Shown in pieces: positions 10,870 through 23,139 of a stretch of DNA of 64,000 bases. Source of the DNA: Homalodisca vitripennis. Taxonomy: Eukaryota > Arthropoda > Insecta > Hemiptera > Cicadellidae. The notes beneath the pieces are model-generated. The model did not search any database. It worked only from the letters and a program-made list of their open reading frames with translations, and was not told where the DNA came from. Positions within the stretch are counted from its first letter, which is position 1; every line of letters starts with the position of its first letter. Made by a program: the position numbers and the translations under genes. Where the stretch lies: positions 1 to 64,000 of the forward strand of contig NW_025777939.1 of the NCBI RefSeq assembly GCF_021130785.1, in the 5' to 3' direction.

Positions 10870-11560
10870 TTCGAACCTTAGGATAAAGATAAGCAAAGGT
10901 AATATAATGATCGGAAGCACACCAGTTTTAAATATTTATGGTCCTCTCAATCTTCTCAAAAATTAAATCCTCGTCAAAAGGCAACCCCAAACGTAACTCT
11001 TTGACGCTAATGACAGTAAGCCACGTATTTGTACGATTTGGACTTACAAATCCTGTCTTGATGCAGCTTCTGGTTCTGCTACCACTTACGAAGGTGTGCA
11101 ACGGAGAATCAAAGTTCTTGTTGAGCTCATTGAGCAGTATATTTCATAACAGATTGTACGATGTAGTGGATGTGCTTTGTTATGTTAAGCCTGGTGCTAA
11201 GATGTGTAAAGTATTGCAAGGGGTGGTAGGGTAGTTGGTGAAATTGATTTAAGTGACTTTCTCATTAAATTTGCTGAAACTAACGATTTTAAGTTAAGTA
11301 ACGATGGACTCCTTAACTGCATTGACAGTGTTTTGAGAATGGCAAAGGAAACTAATGCCATATTGGTTAGATTATTATACTGATACGATAATCCACCTTT
11401 AATAAATCGTTGAACTTCTTCCGTCCACAATCCAATCCAGAACCTTGTATCCTCGTCTATCCTGAATTATACCAAACTAGCTGTTGGTATCCCATGGCTT
11501 CGCAGGCATTTCGTAAGCTTTTGAATAAGCACTTATGGTTCAAGTGAATTATGTTTCCAA
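10870..11560 (+). pseudogene. Decayed coding block of unknown origin
   Basis: Several + strand frames look protein-like but are separated by stops and frame changes. One near 10995-11148 reads KPRICTIWTYKSC and continues to VQRRIKVLVELIEQY. One near 11228-11380 reads VVGEIDLSDFLIKFAETNDF and on to NAILVRLLY. One near 11401-11546 reads NFFRPQSNPEPCILVYPELY. Together they suggest one broken gene of at least 200 codons in a Lobe intron. I do not recognise the family. It lacks reverse-transcriptase or transposase motifs. An old integrated viral gene is one possibility, unproven. Confidence 0.4.
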
Positions 11561-11872
11561 CGCCAATGTAGAGTTTGTATTATTGCCACGATTAAGAAAA
11601 TCTGTCAAAATTGTATGTTTATATCCATTGTAATTACAAAGTGGTCTAACACTTAAGCTTTTAAGTTCAACCAGAAATTTATTATAAAGAAAAATACATC
11701 ATAACCTAGCACCTTCAAATATTGGCATCTATTTAATATACATAACTGTCTTGTAATTGCAGTTTATGATGTGTAGGCACTTTAAAAACTTTTATCTTTT
11801 GCAGCGCCACCTGGTGGCGAGTTATATCAATGGGCACAGCATATAAACCTTCTCTGTGGTAAAATACATATA

Positions 11873-14478
11873 CAGGGTGTATATTATGTCTGGAAACACC
11901 CAAATATATCCTTTAATAATTTAAATATAAATTTGAAACCTCTTACAATCGTGATAGAGATTGGGCATCTACTTTTTGGAACAATGTTTTGTTATGTCAC
12001 ACCAACGGGGGACGTCCTGCCGAAGGTATCGTGAATATTCTTAATGGAAGCCTATACCTTGTGATACATAATTTTTAAAGGTAATAGCTTACTGAATTGA
12101 ATGCCACAAACCGCATCTCAAAGGAATTATTCTAAGGAATTATTCTATCAGAAAATAGAGCATTTTTAGTATTGAAAATTTACTGATGTTCAACAATGTA
12201 ATTTTAACATGGTTCTTGCCACAAAATGTGTTACACTAATTTTTTAGCATTTTTTTAAATGTTTAATTAAATAAAACAAAAATTTCATTTTAAGCTGGTT
12301 CTATTAGCACAAATTTGCCAGTTTTTTATTACAGTACAATTATGGAAATACTTATGTTATTGATTTCTTATTACAAATAAAAAATAATGTATGCTGTTAG
12401 AAAAGTCTTACAACAAACATTTTACCTGCATTTGGTGTCAAAGCAATTGTTCGAACTGTGTTCCTTCTACGGTTTTGACAATGAGCCAATCTTGTGTAAA
12501 ATGATTCGACAGAGTTGCCTAACATTTCTTCAGTTATCAAAGCAATCTCCTCTATAATCCTGTTTCTTAGGTCTTCCAAATTATGAGGCTTTCTTCTATA
12601 AACATTGGATTTTAAATGACCCCATAGGAAATAATCGATTGGTGACAAATCCGGAGATCTTGGAGGCCATTCGATTTCTCCTCTTCGGCCAATCCATTTA
12701 TGAGGAAACCTTTAAATCCAAATACTCTCTTACCTGTCTCTCATAATGGGGTGGAGCACCATCCTGCTGAAACCATACATTATCAAAGTATTCTCCTGAT
12801 GCAATTTGAATAGCTGGGATTATTTCATTTTGGAGCATATTGTAGTAAAGTTCGGCATTTAAATTTCCATTGATGAAAAAGGGTCCAACAATTTTGTTAC
12901 CTAAAATTCCACACCATACGTTCAGTTTTTGTGGTTGCTGTGAATGGGACTCAGTAATCCAATGTGGGTTTTCACTAGCCCAGTAACGGCAATTGTGCCT
13001 GTTAACATTGCCATTTAGGAAAAAGTTGCCTCATCAGAAAATAGTATGTTGGTCAGAAAATCTCTATTGTCATCACATTTGCGCATCACAAGTTCACAAA
13101 ACTCAACTCTTCTGTCGTAATCATCCTCACTTAACTGTTGGACTAAATGAACTTTAAATGGTTTGTATTTATTAATTTTCAAAATCTTACTCACAGACAT
13201 AGGTGCATATCATGTTGCTGTGCAGCTTTTCTGAGCGATGTATGTGGGTCTTCAATAAATGTTTGCAAAACATCTAGTGCATGTTCTTCATCTGTTGCAG
13301 ATTGTATCCTACCCGACTTTGGCCGATTACGTACACTCCCTGTCATTTCAAAACGCTCAATAGTTTTTGATATTGTTGAAACACTTATGGGATTCCTTTC
13401 TGGGAAAGTGTCATTAAACAAATTACAAACTTCCCGATAAGATCTTTGACGATCGCCATATCCTCGCATCATCAACAGAGTAATTCGTTCTCTTTCAGAC
13501 AATTCCATTAAAATGCCAAATAAAAACTGAACTACTGTAATTAGATAACTTGTTGACAGCAATGCTTCAGAGACACTGATTAACTCGACAGGAATGATAT
13601 GACCTTTGTCCATTTGTAATTCCCAAGCTTAGACCTGTCTAGTGAAAGCTCCATGCTCAACAAACTGAAACCTGTAGACCAGATGATTAATAACACAATA
13701 ATGTTTCTCATAGGCTTATTTCTCATTCGATTATTTCCTATGGGGTCATTTAAAATCCAATGTTTATAGAAGAAAGCCTCATAATTTGGAAGACCTAAGA
13801 AACAGGATTATAGAGGAGATTGCTTTGATAACTGAAGAAATGTTAGGCAACTCTGTCGAATCATTTTACACAAGATTGGCTCATTGTCAAACCGTAGAAG
13901 GAACACAGTTCGAACAATTGCTTTGACACCAAATGCAGGTAAAATGTTTGTTGTAAGACTTTTCTAACAACATACATTATTTTTTATTTGTAATAAGAAA
14001 TCAATAACATAAGTATTTTCCATAATTGTACTGTAATAAAAACTGGCAAATTTGTGCTAATAGAACCAGCTTAAAATGAAATTGTTTGTTTTATTTTAAT
14101 TGAACATTAAAAAAATGCTAAAAAATTAGTGTAACACATTTTGTGGCAAGAACCATGTTAAAATTACATTGTTGAACATCAGTAAATTTTCAATACTAAA
14201 AATGCTCTATTTTCTGATAGAATAATTCCTTTGAGATGCGGTTTGTGGCATTCAATTCAGTAAGCTATTACCTTTAAAATTATGTATCACAAGGTATAGG
14301 CTTCCATTAAGAATATTCACGATACCCTCGGCAGGACGTCCCCCGTTGGTGTGACATAACAAAACATTGTTCCAAAAAGTAGATGCCCAATCTCTATCAC
14401 GATTGTAAGAGGTTTCAAATTTATATTTAAATTATTAAAGGATATATTTGGGTGTTTCCAGACATAATATACACCCTG
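11873..14478 (-). mobile_element. Tc1/IS630-like transposon with long inverted arms
   Basis: The element starts and ends with CAGGGTGTATATTATGTCTG, in inverted orientation, flanked by TA (11871-11872 and 14479-14480). The inverted arms are very long: about 11873-12638 against 13727-14478, near identical with a few differences. The left arm extends into the transposase gene, so the right arm carries a second, inverted copy of the transposase 3' end. The element is 2.6 kb; typical Tc1-type elements are 1.3-2 kb. The transposase is listed separately. Confidence 0.92.
12397..13508 (-). pseudogene. Tc1/IS630-like transposase, frameshifted
   Basis: The most likely start is the ATG at 13508, giving MELSERERITLLMMRGYGD at the N-terminus; an in-frame ATG further upstream adds a non-conserved leader. 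Helix-turn-helix regions lie at about 13260-13500 (VSTISKTIERFEMTGSVRNR, then KSGRIQSATDEE). The catalytic core follows with LFSDEATF (first Asp, about 13020-13045), RYWASENPHW, NVWCGI and VWFQQDGAPPHY (second Asp, about 12760-12790). The last part has SPIDYFLWGHLKSNVY and runs to the stop at 12397. Frames change near 13200, 13010 and 12700, so the protein is broken. The 3' end lies inside the left inverted arm. Confidence 0.85.
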
Positions 14479-14967
14479 TATATACCAATTTTCATAATGA
14501 TCGGTCAAGTAGTTTCTGAGTCTATCAATGTCATATATACAAACACCCTCTTTTATGTATACAGTACATAGATTTGGTTGGCTTTCACTTCAATATGTTG
14601 CCAAAAGGATTGTCCAACTTCTTTTAGAATTTATACAACAAAACCTTATTCCTGTTCAGATGGCTTCTCAAGGTTCCTCAACTAATACTCTATCAAAATC
14701 TAACACTCGCTTGCCAAAACTAACTAGTCCTTACCTGTCAAAATTTTTTTAGAATACTGCTCCTCCAAAGGTAACTTTTCGCCTCTGTGTTTTTTCCCAC
14801 GATCATACATAGCTAAATTTCTAAATATTCTTACTTTTTGTCTGTGAGTTCTAGAGAAAGAAGGCCATCCATCTTTGAGGTTTACTATGATTCACTGCCA
14901 TAGAATATCTATCTATTTCTACTCCGTAGTAGAACAGTTTTTAATTGCAGACAATTTGTGTGTGTAG

Positions 14968-15109
14968 GTAGCCAACCGACCAAAGAACTTGCCACGGAAG
15001 CCATCAGTAGATGCTGAGGGACTATTTGACCTGGATGGAATGGACGGAATAGACGATAATACGACAGAGACCTTCCCGTCAGAAGATGAGGAACTCTCTG
15101 ACACTGACG
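14968..15109 (+). CDS. Lobe: PRAS40/Lobe orthologue, exon with TOS-like motif
   Basis: The exon is 142 bases, phase 0 in and phase 1 out, with donor GTTAGT at 15110. It encodes ANRPKNLPRKPSVDAEGLFD, then LDGMDGIDDNTTETFP and SEDEELSDTD. GLFDLDG followed by an acidic serine-rich tract lines up with the human PRAS40 region GLFVMDE followed by its acidic ESDPESTDD tract. In human PRAS40 that phenylalanine begins the TOS motif that binds raptor in mTORC1; here the equivalent is FDLDG (15025-15039). RKPS just before it is a possible basophilic kinase site. Confidence 0.88.
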
Positions 15110-15268
15110 GTTAGTTGACATTCCAATCTGTTTTACTAATAAATTGTATAAAAATTTTAAGTCTTCTTGTGAGGTAGACATACTTGAACTGTCATGAGTA
15201 ATAAATTTAAAACCTTTGCAAAATATTGTGGAATTCCAGACAAATATCAGTTGATTTATGAATCTTAA

Positions 15269-18021
15269 CCCTTTGAGTGCCGCAGCGTCGCTAATTTTGA
15301 TGTTTCGTATTTCAATAATATTTTAGATAGTACAAGGCTATTTTGGCCAAATAACCAAATAGCTGTATTCAATAAGTTCCAAACTATTGATAAATACAAG
15401 TTTTATGTTGATCTGTGAAACATACATGTGTTTGGGTACTTATCAGGAGGCCACTATTTATGGATGAGTTTTCCTTATCGGGGACAAAATAAATTACAGT
15501 ATTAAAAGAACAGACTTTCTTTTTGAAATTAAAAAGTTATTACGACAATTAACCCTAGAACTGTTAATCGACATAATTATGTCGGTTAATGCCGCATTTG
15601 TGGTGTTAACCATCAAAAATTTTGTCGATCAAACATTCCCTCGTATAATTACTTTTTATAAATATACTCCGGTAACGTATATATATAATTCATGCACCAT
15701 TGGATTCGGGAAGAAAAATGCTAAGGAACAGATGAGTTTTATTCCTCTTTGTATTATGGTTATGACGTAGCAAGCTTGTTATTTTGAACGTAAAAGAAAA
15801 CGCGACGCCGTTTGTTGTGACCGCCATATTGCCGCTGCCGTTCTGTATCACTTTCGTGCCGAGCTGTGGATATTTCTAAGTTTTAATAGTTTTAACGCGT
15901 GTTTTAGTGTCGTATTTAATGTGTAGTGTGTTGTTTGATGTCGTAGTAGTGTAAACATATATATTTTAGAATAAATCAATTTCTATTTATTGAAATATGT
16001 TTGAGAAATTACCGGCTTTGTGTAGGCTATGGCAAAATGACTTGGCTAAAATTCATTTCACATAGTTTGTTATTGTTTTCACTTACTAAAACGTTATTTA
16101 TAGCACTCTTTTAGCTTTGAATTAACTATTTATTTTTGGTAAATAGATAGTTTTCACAATAAAATATATATTTCCTGTAATTTCTTTGGTTATATATAAT
16201 AACTGTTTGGGTTATTCTATATTTTTTCAATATCTTTAGTTATATTTATAGTTTTCTAACTACATAATATTTCCTATTACTTATAAACCATAAATTTATA
16301 AATTTTGATATAGTACAAGCTTTAGAAACTATTTTATATTTTGCTGAATGAAAATTTTTCGCAAAGTTTTTGAATAATGGCAAAATTTAACTTTTTTTAC
16401 TTTTCAAAAAATAATTTATGGTAATTATTTCATTACTACTGTATATTCTATTTTATTCTAAGTAATAAAATATGCAAAATAACATGTATTCATAGATAAA
16501 TGTATTAGCAAAACTTGTTTTAACCAAAGTCTTACGTGTACACCCGATTTTCAGAATTTATACGCATCGCTGCTTTTTGTTCTATAGCTTTATGATGCTT
16601 TCATAAATGTGTATAATGTTTATGTTTTTCTGAAACTAGATAAAATTTGACACAGAATGGCTATCTCACTTATAAATATTTCTCACTATAACTTCATTTG
16701 CTAGGTATGGTCCCCCCCAAATTTAAGAAATATTTTTCGTAAATTTTATATTTGATTAAAAAAAGTGTTTATTAGAAAATTTTTGATGGTTAATTTTACA
16801 ATATAGTGCAATTCTACGTTTAATTCTGAACACAAAAATATATACTCTTATTTATATTGCTTTTATTTTATATTTTTAATAATTTTTTTAAAAAAACCTT
16901 GCGCGAAGCTCCAAAACAGCCCGACACTACAGGATGAAATGACCGCCAGTTCTAGGGTTAATGAAAACAAAAACTAAAGAACTACATTTTATTATTCAAA
17001 AGTGACAGGTGATTCGTAACGTCTAGGCCTACTTGAAGGGTCACTTGTATAGGCCTATTTGCAGGTGATTTGGTGATAGGAAGTATGATTTATCGAGTAT
17101 TTTTTTATTCACTATGGAAGAAGGAATGTATAATGAAGCTTTATTTTGGTCCCCGATAAGGAAGACTCGTCCAAAAATAGTGGGCTGCAATAATACCAAA
17201 GTACCTATGCGATGGTTTTGTCTTCCAGTCAAGACGTAGCGGATGAGTACCGTGTTGCGTAACGGCCTTTCTTGTTGTATATGTGCCGATGACCAAGCAT
17301 TTGAGTAAATACAATCTAAAATAGTAACTTATACAATATTTTACCGCATTTCTTTATAAAAGTAATGTGATTTGAGTTGTGTCCAAGCGAAAAACTAGAC
17401 TTTTCAGTGTAATTATAACAGGGTTATTTTGGTTTTTACAAAATTGCTAACACCCTAAAAAAAAAGAAATGTAAACAAGTACTTGTCTCTACATTTACTA
17501 ATCATATTTATTTGTGTCATCTTGATGTTTTATTTGTTGTATTGTGAAAACTACACTATTACTTTCTCATTTCTAAACTCTGACAGATGAAGTACAATTT
17601 GTAAAATGTTTGTAGCAAGCATCATTTTGTTTATACATATAATGCCATGTTTATTTTTATTGTAGAATCACATATTATGCATGGATTTTATTTAGAATTT
17701 TATGGCCTTTATCATGGTATAAAGAAATAAAATCTTAAAAATACCATATACACTGAAATTAGGTTCAAACTTAACTTCTTATAAAAAAAAGTAAAACACA
17801 TTTGTAAAAACTGAAATGTTTGTATATTTTTATAAAACAAATTTAGTTTGTAACAATGTGTATCATATTGTCCATTTAATTATAAAAAAACAAAATTATG
17901 AAAATCTGTTGAATAGTTATTTTACAACAGCTTTTTTCCCAAAAGCTTACAGATATGCAAAATACAGCCCGGCACTTTATGCATATATGACTTTGGGAAA
18001 ACGCCAACGGCACTCAAAGGG
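15269..18021. mobile_element. TTAA-flanked element (outer)
   Basis: TTAA at 15265-15268 and 18022-18025 brackets inverted termini CCCTTTGAGTGCCG (right end inverted). TTAA duplication and CCC-type ends are the hallmark of piggyBac-type transposons. A second inverted pair lies inside, around 15450-15485 and 17150-17187 (core TCCCCGATAAGGAA). No transposase frame is recognisable, so it is non-autonomous. A second TTAA-flanked element (15553-16957) is inserted within it, leaving about 1.35 kb of outer element. It sits in the Lobe intron between the exons at 14968 and 20636. Confidence 0.85.
15553..16957. mobile_element. TTAA-flanked element nested in another
   Basis: TTAA at 15549-15552 and 16958-16961 brackets inverted ends CCCTAGAACTG. 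The interior is AT-rich, with a GC-rich patch near 15800-15860 and another near 16905-16945 (CTTGCGCGAAGCTCC). No open frame resembling a transposase is present. CCCTAGAA is close to the canonical piggyBac terminus. It interrupts the larger TTAA element listed above. Confidence 0.87.
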
Positions 18022-19498
18022 TTAATCCTTTGCACTCATAAAGCCTTACTAACCTCTTGCTCAGGTCAAATGATATCTCAGCTCACAATTGGCTAGTGGA
18101 ACCATGTATGTCATTTTCACTTGTATTTCAATGGCAGTAGTTGACCTTTCAACTTTTAACCTTCTAACTGGCCGTTTAATAAATTCTGTACTGGCAAGCC
18201 CATTTTGGCCAATTGCAAGGATTCTTATAAACTGTTATAAAATGAACATTCTTTATGCAAAGGTAAAAATTATAATTTTTTTTTACCAAAATATGTAGAA
18301 TTTTAATATGTAACTGGAAAAAGTATTAGAATTCATATAAAGAATTGTCTTGCAAAAACTACTATCTGAGCAATTTTAGCACAAAATGACAGATATCGAG
18401 TTTACTGGGCGTGTACCAACATTTTTTGGAAAAAACTAAATATATAAAAGACGCAGGACATCATACAGTAAAAAAATATGAAACGCTGTAAAAATATACT
18501 ATGTACATGTTATATTAACATAAATAAAGAAAAGTAACAAATTGACCAAAAATGCAATTGATTTTTGATGTGTCAATATAAAATATTGCTTTACATACAA
18601 ACACAACAAATGTTATATCTTACTAATAAAGTTTTATGTTCCATTAGGTAAATGCAAATTTGCAAGTTTCAGCAACATGGAAATTAAAAAAAGTAAACTC
18701 CACAAACGTATAAAAATTATGGTCATAATTTTTTTTATTTATGTTGGTCAAAAAACTACATTTATATAGAAAGAGCTGCTCCTTTCAGTGATGTAAATTT
18801 GATTTTCACAAAACAAAACTTCCCCTTTATGAAGCTTGGAAATATAGGTAGGCTCTTACCGTTTTGCAACTATGCTGTTGGAGCTAATGTCCAGAAAAGT
18901 TTTCTTCATGTACTAAGTAGTGTGTAATTTGAATATGATTTTATCTAATTTAAAAATATTTTTGTTTCCAACAAAAATACAATTACTCTCAAGTAGATCT
19001 GTAATACCGACAGAATGCAAACTTATTTCAAAATTTTGATGTTTATTATTGTTGACTTCAAGTTCAGGGCTGATGGTATGTTACAGTTGCAACTTGAAGT
19101 AAACTAACTTAATTCATAAAATGTGAATTACATTTTTCACCAACATATACAGTATTCTCAGCTTCTTTACCATTGATATCTAATGTGATTGTTTCCTGTT
19201 TCATTGTATTTCTACCCACTCCTGCTTTTATAATAGTCCAAGTGGCTTTATACAACTTGTAATTTGTTCTCCTATCTATAGTTAAAATTTTTTTCTTATA
19301 TTAAAATAAAGCTTAAAATTCAAATCAGTACTAGTTTTTGTCAATGTAGGCTATGCATATCTTTTTCCTTCACCGGAAATTTGTATTCTTCTTGCTATAC
19401 AATTTCTTATGGCTAATTACATCACACATCACAGATATTTTGAAAAAAATGTTGTTCATTTGTTCTTATAAATATTTGAAATATGTTGGAGTTTTCCT

Positions 19499-19840
19499 AA
19501 TGATAGTATTAAAGATGGTTTCATTTCAAGGTTACGATGTGTGTGATTAACTAAGGTAGCATTAATTTGTAAAATTATATTTTAGAAATGACTTGCAATA
19601 TTTTTTTAAATTGTTTACAGCATTAAAGAATTATTATTATTATTACTACCACTACAAACTTACTTATTACTTTAAACTTTAGGTAACCTCTTAAAAAGCG
19701 TACTCCTCATTACTGTACATAGCCACCTTTTAAATAATTACTACTGTAATGCAGTAAATAGTGCCAATCAAAATCAAATTTAAAAGAATACTTACAACAC
19801 GTTGTAGCCTTGAAATGAAACCATCTTTAATACTATCATT
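19499..19840. repeat. 33-bp perfect inverted repeat with 276-bp loop
   Basis: The segment 19499-19531 (starting AATGATAGTATTAAAGATGG) is repeated exactly inverted at 19808-19840. The spacer is AT-rich and holds no gene. It could be a small hairpin-type element inside a Lobe intron. Confidence 0.8.
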
Positions 19841-20635
19841 AAGGAAGTAGTTGATAATTTTTATTATTAGCTAGAAAACAGCTGTTAATGATCCGAAGAC
19901 CAACAAATAACAAACGATTAGGACTTGTACTTTAAAATATACTTTCAACATGTAAGAAAGCATAATCAATCACCAACTAAAATTAATGTAATTATTTTAT
20001 TTCTCAACCAATTTTAACAAATTTGGTATTTTTATTTTTTTTGTTACATTTGCATTAAATAATTATTCTAGCAATTTATACGTGGGATTGACAGTTTTTG
20101 GGATATGCAATGTTTGAAAAATGTTAAATGTTTTGAAATGGAAAGTGATACTAGTTATTTAGTTTTTTTAAACGTTTCCTTTAATTAGCCTAATATAACT
20201 GCCAAGTTTTGTGTTATTTTCTCCAACAGCTTCTGAGATACGATATTTTAATAAAAAAAAAAAAACACATACAGACAGATAGACACTAAATGAAGCGAAA
20301 TAGGACATGTGTTCATATAAACTTTTTTGCTTTTTTCGTCTACTATTATATCGTGAAATTGTGCCAACCACTTGTGAAACACCCTGTATATTTTGTTGTT
20401 ATCTTAATATAATTAATTTGATGGCATTTCAACAGCAAATTTGTATTTTTACTTGACACTATTCTTGTACCTGATGTGCATTTCACGAATAAAGACTTTT
20501 TGAATCTTGAACAAATGTGGCCATATCATTCACTATTCATAGTATCTGGTTGTTTGAAAAGTTTCAATTTTGGCCTCACATAGAGTGAGATCACTACTTT
20601 GAATATGTAGCATCTATCTTCTCTTATTCCCATAG

Positions 20636-20820
20636 TATTGTTGGTAGATGAAGGAGGAGTTACAAGAACTGTGTGTGTGACAGATTCTGGGAGCCATGAC
20701 GAAGGAATCCACATACCGCGCCATGTGACCACAGTGTATGCCAAGTCCCTGCCTGTCAATGTGCCTACATTCATGAACCAGCTCGGATCGGAAGACTCTC
20801 CAAACCAACAGGACTACGGG
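20636..20820 (+). CDS. Lobe: PRAS40/Lobe orthologue, exon with KSLPVxVP motif
   Basis: The exon is 185 bases: two bases completing the phase-1 codon, 61 codons, phase 0 out, donor GTCAGT at 20821. It encodes a Val- and Thr-rich stretch (GGVTRTVCVTD), then HIPRHVTTVYAKSLPVNVPT (motif KSLPVNVPTF at 20743-20772) and an acidic tail SEDSPNQQDYG. YAKSLPVNVP corresponds to human PRAS40 YAKSLPVSVPVW, the most conserved central motif of the family, which contributes to mTORC1 binding. The human serine 183 in that motif is asparagine here. Confidence 0.92.
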
Positions 20821-21299
20821 GTCAGTATACATCTCTGTCATGAAAATTATACCAAATAGGAAACAATTTTAAGTGTTATTTTGTATTTTTGTTTTTATTT
20901 TTTTGTTAAAATGGTTGTTTTTTGTTTTTTTGTAATCTCTATGTTGGAAAGTTCATAATTTTTTGTTCCTTTTACCATGGTTATGAAAGCCCTGCCTTAC
21001 AACCTTACAAACATTTATAAATGTACTAGCAGTTACCCAGGGTTTCATACGCAATTTTCAAAGGCCATAGCTTTCTTACTGAAAGCATTTACGATGTAAT
21101 ATGATGGAGCCCTACAATTTTTTTAAACAAATAGATGTATCAGGTACATATTATTTCAGTATCCTTAGTTCAGAAGTTAAAATTGTAAATACAATTTTGA
21201 CTGGTTCTATTTTAGGTTTTATTGTATGAATAAATACACACATATAAGTCTCGAAAACCTAATTTGGTCAAAAAGTGTCCGTCTGTTTACATTTAGTTT

Positions 21300-22740
21300 C
21301 TATCTAATGTATTCCATAGAAGACCTTGAAAGCAAAATACACAGTCTGTCACAAACTGTTGGCCTGGGTCATAAAACTTCCCTAACTCTAGCTCTAGAAA
21401 TTGAATTATGAGATAACCGGGAGAGCCAGCAAAACTCTGTACAGTAGTACTGGCAACTTGCATCACATGAAGAGGTTTTACATGTGGTTTCTTCCCTAAA
21501 ATCAACAACTTCTACTGGGATTGATGGTATCAGTTCTAATGGTAAAATGTTGCATTAATCTAAACTAAAAGCATCAAAACTGTATCCTCTCCATAAACAG
21601 GAAGTAAGCTGGAAAAAAAAAAACTACAGACCCATATCCTTAGTTCCGACTATTTCTAAATTAATGATTGAAAAACCAGAGTTGGTTAGGCTCAAATATA
21701 ATTTAAACTTCAACATCTTACCTGCAAATCAACACGAGTTCTTATCTGGAAAATCAACCACAAGTGTACTTATAGATTTAATTGAACAGATAATTAACAA
21801 CCTTGAAGAAAGAAAAACTGTTACAAGTAAGTGTCCTTCATGATCTCAGCAAAGCCTTTGACTCTTTGAATTGCAGTTTGATAAAGATCAAATCCCTGGG
21901 ATTTGAGGAAAGTGCACTGTTGTGGTTTCAAAGCTATTTTACAGGGAGGAAGCAAATAGTTACAATAAAACAAATACAAAATGGGACTAAATAAAATAAT
22001 TGTAAAATAAAAACCATAAATGGTCAGAAGAGGTGTCCCTCAAGGTACTGTATTGGGCCCAGTTTTGTTTGTACTATTCACTTGAGATCTTCAAAACTAC
22101 ATTGAAAATTGATCTTATCCTATCATGTATGCTGATGATACTGTCTTGTTAACTGCCACTAACTCCACTGAGCTCTTGGGCATTAACACCTACATCATAG
22201 TGAGCACTGTACAGTAGTATTATGATAATACTGATCTTGATTTTAATTCCTTCAAGATATAACTTTTAGCAAGAAGGCTAAAAGATTAAATTACTTAGCC
22301 TCCAGATCAAAAAAGCGTTGAAACAACCAAGCATCTGGGTGTAATATTGAATGAACGCTTGAAAGCTTTACATTGACAAGCTATGTTCTAAACTCTATTC
22401 TGTTATTCTTGTATTAAAAATAATACAAATTGTAAGCACACCAACAGCAACAAAAATAGCGTATATGCCCTCTTTCAATCTCATATTCGTTGTGGGATAA
22501 CCGTCTGGGGAAGCTCTTCAATTGATAATCTCGATAGTGTCCTTGTTACACAAAAGCACACTGTGCGGGTCCTGTGTGGCCTTTAACTTTGAGGTGGCTG
22601 TAGAGAGGCTTTAAGAGGACTTTTCAACATACTTCCAGAAAACTAAAAATTATGACCAAAACCTTAAAAAGATGACTACCCATCTGGCTCGGAGATAAAT
22701 CAGTCTACACCATTGAAGGTTGAAAATTGCAAGAAACACT
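21300..22740 (+). mobile_element. Degraded LINE, element-A-like
   Basis: Broken reverse transcriptase on the + strand: NYRPISLVPTISKLM (about 21625), a QHEFLSGKSTTSVLIDLIEQ block (about 21731), VRRGVPQGTVLGPVLFVLFT (about 22022-22083) and the catalytic box MYADDTVLLTAT (about 22124). Order and wording follow element A at 6668-8660, so this is an older relative. Numerous stops and frameshifts. The 5' edge near 21300 (SIEDLESKIHSLSQTVG) is uncertain. Confidence 0.8.
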
Positions 22741-23139
22741 TACATTTTAAAGAAAAAATGTCATGTATTTTAACTAAAATTGTTGATAAGTCAAAATATG
22801 TATTCTTCATATCTAGATTATCTTGTAATTATCTACATCTATTATTTCTTTGATGAAAATTAATTAAGATTTCTGATTTCTAATATACTATGACTGTCAT
22901 CTACGTTTTCTGGTACACATTTCAAAGCTAAGTACTTGCCAATACAAGTGAAATCTTGACTGAACATGTTAAATTGGTTTTATAATCAATTAAGTATTTC
23001 CATGTATTCCTTATGGAAAATGTTGGAAAAATCTAATTCTGAACCCTCAAAAAATTAAGTATTTCAGAACAGAATTTTGTTCTGTTATGTGAATTCAAAA
23101 CTGAAGTAATATCACGGTAGTGACAAAATATATTGACAA

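Larger units (their letters stand above)
9888..14967 (+). other. Lobe: Lobe intron
   Basis: Phase-0 intron from the GTATGT donor to the acceptor TGTGTGTGTAG ending at 14967. The earlier AG at 14950 would place an in-frame stop in the exon and is rejected. The intron contains the exon-copy array, a decayed coding block (10870-11560) and a complete Tc1/IS630-like transposon (11873-14478). The stretches 11570-11870 and 14530-14960 show nothing recognisable. Confidence 0.75.
15110..20635 (+). other. Lobe: Lobe intron
   Basis: Phase-1 intron from donor GTTAGT (15110) to acceptor TATTCCCATAG ending at 20635. It carries the nested TTAA elements. The rest (18030-20630) is AT-rich with no coding sequence; it includes an inverted repeat at 19499-19840 and a repeat-like segment at about 20150-20395 ending in ACACCCTGTATA, a string that resembles Tc1-type termini. 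A LINE-like tail (GAATAAAGACTTTTTGAATC) lies near 20488-20510. Confidence 0.75.

Noticed and set aside
14951..14967. Lobe exon starting at the first AG (14950)
   Set aside because: In the required phase 0 it meets a stop within seven codons, whereas the AG at 14967 gives an open exon.
17816..18025. Short frames in AT-rich Lobe introns (for example 17816-18025, 19353-19550) as genes
   Set aside because: No conserved motif, low-complexity Phe/Ile/Lys/Asn composition, and no splice or neighbour support.
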